The notes under the pieces are model-generated. The model saw only the letters and a list, made by a program, of their open reading frames with translations. It searched no databases and was not told the DNA's origin. Position numbers and translations under genes: made by a program. A stretch of DNA of 5,347 bases from Clostridiales bacterium. GTDB taxonomy: Bacteria > Bacillota_A > Clostridia > Tissierellales > Sedimentibacteraceae. Numbering within the stretch: position 1 is the stretch's first letter; the number at the start of each line of letters is the position of its first letter. Of this stretch, positions 1-5,347 are shown piece by piece. The stretch covers positions 8,890-14,236 of the forward strand of contig DOON01000238.1 in the NCBI GenBank assembly GCA_003514865.1, in the 5' to 3' direction.

Positions 1-662
1 ATAAAATCCTGCTTGACAGCTTTAACGATGACAAGGACGTATATGTTGTTGTAAAAGGCGTAATAAATCAGACTCTTGGCATTAACGGGTATATGAACAT
101 TGACTATATGAGCGGGATGTTTTTTGACAAAGGAATAATAAACGGCGCATACATCAACTCAGAGGATGATGTAGTGAAGAAATCCGATGAAATGAAGTAT
201 ATAAATGTTCAGTCTCAGGATTCCATGAGAAAGGCCTTTGAGGAATATACGGCCATAACATCTATGTCTATGGGCTTCATGGTTTTATTTTCCGGATTTT
301 TGGGATTTGTAATCGTGTACAGCATGACATTGATGAGCATAAATGAGAGGATGCTCGAATTCTCATCACTGAGAGTCATGGGATTTACTAAAATGGAAAT
401 ATTTAATATGCTTGTGCGTGAGAACATGATTATGACTGTCGTAGGTATAGCTGCCGGAATTCCAATAGGCTTCAGAATGGTTGCTTATATGGGTAAATCA
501 TTTACAACAGATGTTTACACCATGAATGAGCCGGTTAAGCTAAAGGGCATATTGATTTCGGCGGTGCTGACAATAGTGTTCATAATGTTGGCTCAGCTTA
601 TGACATATGCTAAAATTAACAAATTGAATTTCATGCAGGCTTTAAAGAGCAGAATATCATAA
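1..662 (+). CDS. ABC transporter permease, FtsX/MacB family (C-terminal part, 5' truncated)
   Basis: This is the end of an integral membrane subunit of an ABC exporter or mechanotransmission-type transporter. The frame is open from base 3 to the TAA at 660-662, giving 219 visible residues; the ATG at 93 is internal. The first ~80 residues form an extracytoplasmic segment (GINGYMNIDYMSG near residues 26-38, then INGAYI near 46-51). Three hydrophobic helices follow, at about residues 85-112, 142-163 and 181-202. Between the first two lies the hallmark FtsX cytoplasmic loop, INERMLEFSSLRVMGF (113-128). The protein ends in a short basic tail. The visible layout is the final helices of an FtsX domain. 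The extracytoplasmic stretch resembles the large two-domain, roughly eight-helix permeases paired with HlyD-type adaptors, but the missing N-terminus prevents proof. The adaptor gene follows after 19 nt, which supports one transporter operon. The ATPase is not in view and is probably upstream. Substrate unknown. Confidence 0.9.
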   Translation, partial: KILLDSFNDDKDVYVVVKGVINQTLGINGYMNIDYMSGMFFDKGIINGAYINSEDDVVKKSDEMKYINVQSQDSMRKAFEEYTAITSMSMGFMVLFSGFLGFVIVYSMTLMSINERMLEFSSLRVMGFTKMEIFNMLVRENMIMTVVGIAAGIPIGFRMVAYMGKSFTTDVYTMNEPVKLKGILISAVLTIVFIMLAQLMTYAKINKLNFMQALKSRIS

Positions 663-670
663 AAAGAATT

Positions 671-681
671 TGGAGGGCAAG
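671..681 (+). promoter_or_regulatory. Ribosome binding site of the adaptor gene; decides the start
   Basis: GGAGGG at 672-677 sits five nt or so before the ATG at 682. It settles the start: the in-frame TTG at 670 overlaps this site and would have no Shine-Dalgarno sequence of its own. Confidence 0.85.
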
Positions 682-1875
682 ATGAAAAAATGGCATAAAA
701 AGAAGTATGTAATATTTGCAGTGCTGTGTGTATTTGTATTTATTGTTGCTTTCTCTATATTGTCGGGAGGAAATACCTCATATGACGGGAAATCCTCAAA
801 GTCATCAATGGGTTCTATTCAGAGGACGCTGAAGGAAAACGGAACAGTATTTTCCAAGAGAGTGAATACGTTTTATTCAGATATGAGTCAAAAAGTTGAG
901 GTGCTCAACGTTTCAATTGGTGACAAAGTAAAAAAAGGTGATATACTACTGACATATGAAAACAACTATATGTTAGAAATAGAAAGAGCAAACAAGCAGA
1001 TAGATGCAATTACCGCAATGTATAACGAAAGCGTCAAGGGCGCGGATTTTAAAGAGGTTTCCAATATGAAGCTTAACATAAGCACTGTTGAAAACAATTT
1101 GGTTCTTTCAAGAAGCAATTTTGAAAAAATAAAATCCTTATATGAAAATAATGCTGTAAGCGAGATAGAGTACAGCGAAGCAAAGAACAATGTGGAAGCT
1201 CTTGAAAACCAGCTTCAGGAAGCAAAGAACAATTATGATTTAATGACGCGAGGAGTTTCTGCAAATGTGAAAAAGCAATATGAAGCTCAGATAGAAGATG
1301 TTGTTATACAGATTAAAATATTGGAGCAAAGAATGGAGCAGTCGTCAATCAAAGCAGAATTTGACGGTGTTATTACAGAGCTGAACGTTCATCAGGGAGG
1401 AATGACTCAGACAGGTGTTCCGGTGGTGGAAATGCAGGATGAAAACAGCCTTGGAATATATATTGAGGTATTAGCCGAAGATTCAATGAAGGTAGCTAAG
1501 GATATGAAGTTTATCGTAAACACCGGTGACGAGATGAAGGAATTGAAGGTAAATAAAATATATCCGAAGGCTCAGCCATCTGTTTCAGATCTCGGGGTTG
1601 AACAAAGACGTGTAAGAATCGAAGCGGATTTAGCAGAAGGCATAAATATGAAAATAGGCTCTGAGCTTGATGTTGTAATTGTGCTTGAGGAAAAGGGCGA
1701 CGTGCTGCTTGTGGACAGAGATGCAGTCTATAAAAAGTCAGGAAAAGAATATGTAACTGTTATAGAAGGCGGAAATGAAATTGAAAGGGAAGTAACGACA
1801 GGGCTGAAGGATGATGATTTTATAGAAATAACCTCAGGTCTGACAGAAAATGAAGTTGTTTTAACAGAATATTAA
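682..1875 (+). CDS. HlyD/MacA-type efflux adaptor (membrane fusion protein)
   Basis: This is a membrane-anchored adaptor that works outside the cytoplasmic membrane with the FtsX-type permease encoded just upstream. The 397-residue protein begins with a basic MKKWHKKK segment and one hydrophobic anchor (about residues 9-28); no lipobox is seen. The first half of a biotinyl-lipoyl fold follows at about 70-93 (VSIGDKVKKGDILLTYE). A long alpha-helical coiled-coil hairpin spans about 95-221, with its turn near 154-161. The second lipoyl half is at about 222-252 (IKAEFDGVITELNVHQGG). A beta-barrel region comes next, and a C-terminal membrane-proximal domain (about 335-397) contains VLLVDRDAVYKKSGKEYV. 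This order and length match MacA/YknX-like adaptors. The start was placed at ATG 682 because of the adjacent GGAGGG. The hairpin contains two identical EAKNN units 14 residues apart, in step with two heptads. The family assignment is firm; the cargo is unknown. Confidence 0.93.
   Translation: MKKWHKKKYVIFAVLCVFVFIVAFSILSGGNTSYDGKSSKSSMGSIQRTLKENGTVFSKRVNTFYSDMSQKVEVLNVSIGDKVKKGDILLTYENNYMLEIERANKQIDAITAMYNESVKGADFKEVSNMKLNISTVENNLVLSRSNFEKIKSLYENNAVSEIEYSEAKNNVEALENQLQEAKNNYDLMTRGVSANVKKQYEAQIEDVVIQIKILEQRMEQSSIKAEFDGVITELNVHQGGMTQTGVPVVEMQDENSLGIYIEVLAEDSMKVAKDMKFIVNTGDEMKELKVNKIYPKAQPSVSDLGVEQRRVRIEADLAEGINMKIGSELDVVIVLEEKGDVLLVDRDAVYKKSGKEYVTVIEGGNEIEREVTTGLKDDDFIEITSGLTENEVVLTEY
1177..1233 (+). 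repeat. 15-bp direct repeat within the adaptor coiled coil
   Basis: GAAGCAAAGAACAAT occurs identically at 1177-1191 and 1219-1233. The period is 42 bp, or 14 codons, so both copies encode EAKNN (residues 166-170 and 180-184) in the same heptad register of the second hairpin helix. It is part of the coding sequence, not a mobile or regulatory element. Confidence 0.8.
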
Positions 1876-1891
1876 CATAATTATGAATTAC

Positions 1892-1903
1892 AAAGGAGAA
1901 AAC
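1892..1903 (+). promoter_or_regulatory. Ribosome binding site of the FAD oxidoreductase; decides the start
   Basis: AAAGGAG at 1892-1898 lies five nt before the ATG at 1904. The earlier in-frame ATG at 1883 has no purine-rich site ahead of it and would put seven extra residues before the beta strand of the FAD fold. Confidence 0.85.
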
Positions 1904-3307
1904 ATGAAATACGATTTAATTATTGTGGGAGCAGGACCATCCGGTATATTTACAGCGTTTGAATTTAACAGAAAGATGCCGGATAAAAAAATATTGCTTA
2001 TAGAGCAGGGAAGAGCAATTGAGAAAAGAAATTGCCCTAAGGACAAGACGAGAGATTGCGTAAATTGTCAGCCATACTGCAATATAACAACAGGATTTTC
2101 CGGAGCGGGAGCATTTTCAGACGGAAAGCTGTCATTAAGCCCTGAGGTAGGCGGAGACCTGCCGGATCTTATAGGATATGACTACACTCAGGAGCTGATT
2201 AATTACACGGATGAAATATATCTGCAGTTTGGCGCTGACACCAAGGTAGAGGGTGTTGAATGCAAGGAAGAAATAAAGGAAGTAAGAAGAAAAGCAATTG
2301 AAGCGGGACTTAAGCTTGTTGACTGTCCCATAAGACACCTGGGAACAGAAAAGGCTCAGGAAATATATTTAAAGTTAGAAAGACATTTAATAGATAACGG
2401 TGTAGAAATTAAGTTTGGAACTCAGACTACGGATATTATTGTGGAAGATGGAGTTATCAAGGGAGTAACTGTTACGGACTCACTGAAAAAAACTCTCAAA
2501 GAAGACCTTTATGCTGAACATGTGGTTATATCCGCGGGTAGAAAGGGTGCAGATTGGCTGAAATCCTTGTGCGTTGCGCACGATATAAGCCACAGGGCGG
2601 GAACTGTAGACCTGGGAGTACGAGTTGAAGTAAGAAATGAAGAAATGGAAAGAGTGAATAACATCCTGTATGAATCTAAGCTGATAGGATATCCGGCACC
2701 TTTCAAGGATAAGGTTAGAACATTCTGTCAGAACCCCGGAGGATTTGTAAGCCAGGAAAATTATGACGATAATCTTGCAGTTGTAAACGGACACTCATAC
2801 AAAGACAGGAAATCCAACAATACGAATCTGGCAATATTGAGCTCTCATAATTTCAGCAGCCCGTTCAATGAGCCTATAAAGTACGGAGCCAAGGTTTCTG
2901 AGCTTTTAAACATGCTGGGCGGGGGTAAAATTTTAGTGCAGAGATACGGAGATATTCTGGACGGAAAGAGGACATGGCCTAACGAGCTTTCAAGATCCAA
3001 TGTTGTTCCAACACTTCCGGATGCGGTTGCGGGAGATATAACATCGGCAATGCCTTACAGAACATTGACGAATATAGTGAACTTCATTGAGGCTTTAAAT
3101 ACAGTGGTTCCGGGATTTGCATCCACGGAAACGCTGCTTTACGGTCCTGAAGTTAAATTTTACAGCAACAAGGTCGAAATAAGTCAGGATTTTGAAACAA
3201 GCATTAAGAATTTATATTGTCTCGGAGATTCCAGCGGCTGGACACGTGGATTGATGATGGCATCACTCATGGGAGTGAGAATGGGACAAATATTAAGTAA
3301 TAAATAA
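1904..3307 (+). CDS. FAD-dependent oxidoreductase, COG2509-like uncharacterised family
   Basis: This is a predicted cytoplasmic flavoprotein; its substrate and reaction are unknown. The 467-residue protein opens with a Rossmann dinucleotide-binding fold: YDLIIVGAGPSG (residues 3-14) carries the GxGxxG motif, and E34 ends the second strand where the FAD ribose is normally bound. A cysteine cluster follows (C44, C52, C55, C59), and then the glycine-rich GFSGAGAFSDGKL (64-76) typical of this family. A central region includes RHLGTEKAQEIY, the strand VVISAGRKGADW around 207-216, GTVDLGVRVEV (233-243) and CQNPGGF (275-281). The C-terminal FAD motif is CLGDSSGWTRGLMMAS (439-454). There is no signal peptide or membrane helix. 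The gene starts 28 nt after the adaptor gene, so cotranscription is likely, but no function in transport can be inferred from that alone. Family members are usually annotated only as NAD(P)/FAD-dependent oxidoreductases. The frame is intact. Confidence 0.9.
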   Translation: MKYDLIIVGAGPSGIFTAFEFNRKMPDKKILLIEQGRAIEKRNCPKDKTRDCVNCQPYCNITTGFSGAGAFSDGKLSLSPEVGGDLPDLIGYDYTQELINYTDEIYLQFGADTKVEGVECKEEIKEVRRKAIEAGLKLVDCPIRHLGTEKAQEIYLKLERHLIDNGVEIKFGTQTTDIIVEDGVIKGVTVTDSLKKTLKEDLYAEHVVISAGRKGADWLKSLCVAHDISHRAGTVDLGVRVEVRNEEMERVNNILYESKLIGYPAPFKDKVRTFCQNPGGFVSQENYDDNLAVVNGHSYKDRKSNNTNLAILSSHNFSSPFNEPIKYGAKVSELLNMLGGGKILVQRYGDILDGKRTWPNELSRSNVVPTLPDAVAGDITSAMPYRTLTNIVNFIEALNTVVPGFASTETLLYGPEVKFYSNKVEISQDFETSIKNLYCLGDSSGWTRGLMMASLMGVRMGQILSNK

Positions 3308-3380
3308 GAGAAATCATAATATATTATACTATTCAGTACGAAGCTTTCGATACAAAAGATTATTTTAGGGGGATAATAAC
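3308..3380 (+). promoter_or_regulatory. Intergenic region with possible promoter/operator for the calcium pump
   Basis: This 73-nt AT-rich gap is the longest non-coding stretch in the window. It holds a perfect 12-bp palindrome, ATAATATATTAT (3316-3327), overlapping TATACT (3325-3330), which matches a sigma-A -10 box at five of six positions. No good -35 box is seen 16-18 nt upstream, so the promoter is weakly supported. No terminator for the FAD gene is recognisable, so read-through from upstream is also possible. Confidence 0.3.
3367..3380 (+). promoter_or_regulatory. Ribosome binding site supporting a TTG start
   Basis: AGGGGGA at 3367-3373 is followed by a seven-nt spacer and TTG at 3381. 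An in-frame TAG at 3366-3368 closes the frame just upstream, and the first in-frame ATG is about 157 codons later, inside the actuator domain. The TTG is therefore the only sensible start. Confidence 0.8.
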
Positions 3381-5347
3381 TTGGAATGGTATAACAAAGG
3401 TAAAAGAGAAGTATTAAATGAACTGAAAACTGACTTAAATTATGGATTAAGCAGTGGGGAAGCGGAAAAAAGATTGGATGAGTTTGGAAGGAACGAGCTT
3501 CAGGAGCAGACGAAGAAAAGTTTTGTGTCCAAGCTTATCGCACAGTTTGCTGATTTTTTAATTGTTATTTTACTTATTGCTGCCGGAGTATCGGCATTTG
3601 TAGGTGAGAAGGATGATGCATTTGTAATCCTTGCAATAGTTGTGATTAATGCAATTCTCGGCATTTACCAGGAGGGCAAGGCCGAAAAGTCGGTGGAGGC
3701 TCTTCAAAAGCTCAGCGCTCCCAACGCAAGAGTTATAAGAGACGGAAATCAAATTATAATTCCTGCTGCGGAAATTGTGCCGGGTGATATAGTAGTTCTA
3801 GAAGCAGGGGACATAATTCCTGCGGATATACGGCTTTTGGAAAGCTCCAACATGAAGGTGGAGGAGGCATCCCTGACCGGTGAATCCGTTCCGGTGGAGA
3901 AGGACGCAAAGGCTCAGATTTTAGGTAATGTGGGAATTGGGGACAGGCACAACATGGGCTTTTTAGGCACTGTTGTAACCTATGGCAGAGGAAAGGGAGC
4001 GGTGACAGGAACCGGCCACGATACGGAAATAGGAAATATAGCCACGAAGATTCAATCCTATGATGATGAGGAAACACCTCTTCAAACTAAGCTTAATCAG
4101 CTGGGTAAGGTGCTTGGCACACTCACCATCGCCATATGCATTGCTGTATTTTTGATGGGATATCTTCAGGGGAGACAAGTCCTGCAAATGCTGCTTACTT
4201 CCATAAGCCTAGCGGTAGCTGCCATACCTGAAGGGCTCCCCGCTATAGTGACTATTGTGCTTTCAATAGGTATGAACAGAATGGCAGGAAAGAATGCCAT
4301 TGTTAAAAAGCTTCTTGCGGTTGAGACATTAGGAGCCACTTCTGTTATTTGCTCAGACAAAACAGGAACGCTGACGCAAAATGAAATGACCGTCGTAAAA
4401 GCATTCGTGGATGATAAAATACTGGATGTCGAGGGCGGGGGATATGACCCTACGGGAGATGTGAAGCTTTACGGCAGGAAGATAAATATTAACTCATTGC
4501 CTAATCTGAGGAATCTTGTTTCCATTGGGTCTCTTGCAAATGATGCGGAGCTGGACAACTCGTCGGGAAGCTATAAAATAATCGGAGATCCAACTGAGGG
4601 TGCCATTATTACATTTGCGGGCAAACTTGGACAAACCTCTCATCAGCTGAACATGATTTATCCAAGAGTTGGAGAGCTTCCGTTTGATTCAGTTAGAAAA
4701 ATGATGACCACATTCCATTCGAATTACTTGGGCGGTAAAATTGTGTCCTTTACTAAGGGAGCTCCGGACATAGTTATCGGAAGGTGCACCAAAATTGCTA
4801 TTGACGGAAAGATAGTTGATTTTTCCCCGGAGCTAAAGAAAAGGGTGCTTTCAGTAAATATTGAATTTGCCAGAGCCGCTCTTAGAGTTCTTTCCGCAGC
4901 ATACAGGGTATGGAGCAATATGCCGGAAGATTCTGATTCAGACTCTGTTGAAAGCAATATGATATTTGTAGGACTTGTAGGGATGATAGACCCGGCAAGA
5001 CCCGAAGTCAAGGAGTCCATCAGGCTGTGCAGAGATGCCGGAATAGAAGCGGTGATGATTACCGGTGACTACAAGGAAACGGCATATGCCATTGCAAAGG
5101 ATCTGGGCATGGTGGAATCCGAGTCTCAGGCAATGATGGGCGAGGAACTGGACAACTATTCGGATGCGGAGCTCAGAGACGTGGTGAAAAGAACGAAGGT
5201 ATACGCCAGGGTTTCACCTGAGCATAAAGTAAAAATAGTTACTGCTTTAAGAGAAAACGGACATATTACTTCAATGACCGGAGATGGGGTAAATGATGCT
5301 CTTGCATTAAAAAAGGCCGATATCGGAGTAGCCATGGGAATTACAGG
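3381..5347 (+). CDS. P-type calcium-transporting ATPase, P2A/SERCA-like (3' truncated by window)
   Basis: This membrane pump couples ATP hydrolysis, through an aspartyl-phosphate intermediate, to cation export, most likely Ca2+. The frame is uninterrupted for 655 codons and runs off the right edge; full relatives are around 900 residues, so the last transmembrane helices (M5 onward) are unseen. In order: a cation-ATPase N-terminal domain (about 1-50, ending FGRNEL); helices M1 and M2 (about 59-75 and 80-96); an actuator domain with TGES at 166-169; M3 (about 244-262) and M4 (about 268-297) with VAAIPEGLP at 279-287; the phosphorylation motif DKTGTLT with D326; nucleotide-domain motifs DPTE (403-406), FDSVRKMM (435-442) and KGAPD (459-463); and the hinge motifs TGD (561-563) and TGDGVND (633-639). 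VAAIPEGLP matches the M4 calcium site of SERCA, with E284 equivalent to its E309, which favours Ca2+ over Na+/K+ or H+. The M5/M6 ligands lie outside the window. The start is TTG. Confidence 0.95.
   Translation, partial: MEWYNKGKREVLNELKTDLNYGLSSGEAEKRLDEFGRNELQEQTKKSFVSKLIAQFADFLIVILLIAAGVSAFVGEKDDAFVILAIVVINAILGIYQEGKAEKSVEALQKLSAPNARVIRDGNQIIIPAAEIVPGDIVVLEAGDIIPADIRLLESSNMKVEEASLTGESVPVEKDAKAQILGNVGIGDRHNMGFLGTVVTYGRGKGAVTGTGHDTEIGNIATKIQSYDDEETPLQTKLNQLGKVLGTLTIAICIAVFLMGYLQGRQVLQMLLTSISLAVAAIPEGLPAIVTIVLSIGMNRMAGKNAIVKKLLAVETLGATSVICSDKTGTLTQNEMTVVKAFVDDKILDVEGGGYDPTGDVKLYGRKININSLPNLRNLVSIGSLANDAELDNSSGSYKIIGDPTEGAIITFAGKLGQTSHQLNMIYPRVGELPFDSVRKMMTTFHSNYLGGKIVSFTKGAPDIVIGRCTKIAIDGKIVDFSPELKKRVLSVNIEFARAALRVLSAAYRVWSNMPEDSDSDSVESNMIFVGLVGMIDPARPEVKESIRLCRDAGIEAVMITGDYKETAYAIAKDLGMVESESQAMMGEELDNYSDAELRDVVKRTKVYARVSPEHKVKIVTALRENGHITSMTGDGVNDALALKKADIGVAMGIT

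Noticed and set aside
670..681. TTG at 670 as start of the adaptor gene
   Set aside because: It overlaps the GGAGGG site that serves the ATG at 682 and lacks its own ribosome binding site.
721..741. Cysteine at residue 16 of the adaptor as a lipoprotein site
   Set aside because: The residues before it do not form a lipobox (no Gly/Ala/Ser at -1), and it lies in the middle of the hydrophobic anchor.
1883..1903. ATG at 1883 as start of the FAD protein
   Set aside because: There is no Shine-Dalgarno sequence before it, while AAAGGAG is well placed for the ATG at 1904, which begins exactly at the FAD fold.
3339..3349. Small hairpin CGAA-GCT-TTCG as a terminator of the FAD gene
   Set aside because: The stem is only 4 bp and no T-run follows, so it cannot be supported as a terminator.
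3322..3360. A full sigma-A promoter with matched -35 and -10 boxes before the calcium pump
   Set aside because: The -10-like TATACT has no TTGACA-like partner at 16-18 nt, and other pairings in the gap match poorly, so only a tentative regulatory region is reported.
3754..4360. Open reading frames on the - strand opposite the calcium pump
   Set aside because: They lie inside an intact, strongly conserved + strand gene, encode low-complexity or unrecognisable peptides and have no supporting start signals.

Overview
The window reads as four genes on the + strand, with no coding evidence on the - strand. Both edges cut a gene. AT-rich coding, frequent AGA/AGG and ATA codons, strong GGAGG-type ribosome binding sites, a TTG start and the gene families present all suggest a low-GC Firmicute, most likely an anaerobic member of the Clostridia. 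That placement is an inference from style, not from a marker gene.

Positions 1-1875 hold the end of an ABC-type efflux locus: the C-terminal part of an FtsX/MacB-type permease, followed 19 nt later by an HlyD/MacA-type membrane fusion (adaptor) protein. The rest of the permease, and probably its ATPase, should lie upstream of the window. Together they would form a transporter in which the adaptor carries the permease's action outside the membrane. The substrate cannot be read from the sequence.

Positions 1904-3307 encode a complete 467-residue FAD-dependent oxidoreductase of the poorly characterised COG2509-like family. It starts 28 nt after the adaptor gene with its own good ribosome binding site, so it is probably cotranscribed with the transporter. 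It has a four-cysteine cluster directly after the FAD-binding fold.

Positions 3308-3380 are the only real intergenic gap (73 nt). It is AT-rich and contains a perfect 12-bp palindrome overlapping a possible -10 element. Positions 3381-5347 hold the first 655 codons of a P-type (P2A, SERCA-like) calcium-transporting ATPase with a TTG start. All cytoplasmic catalytic motifs are present and intact; the last transmembrane helices lie beyond the right edge.

There is no tRNA, rRNA, CRISPR array, insertion sequence, phage gene or convincing terminator. The region looks like ordinary chromosomal housekeeping or transport DNA. No new multi-gene system is evident; the most open question is the role of the FAD protein and its cysteine cluster.
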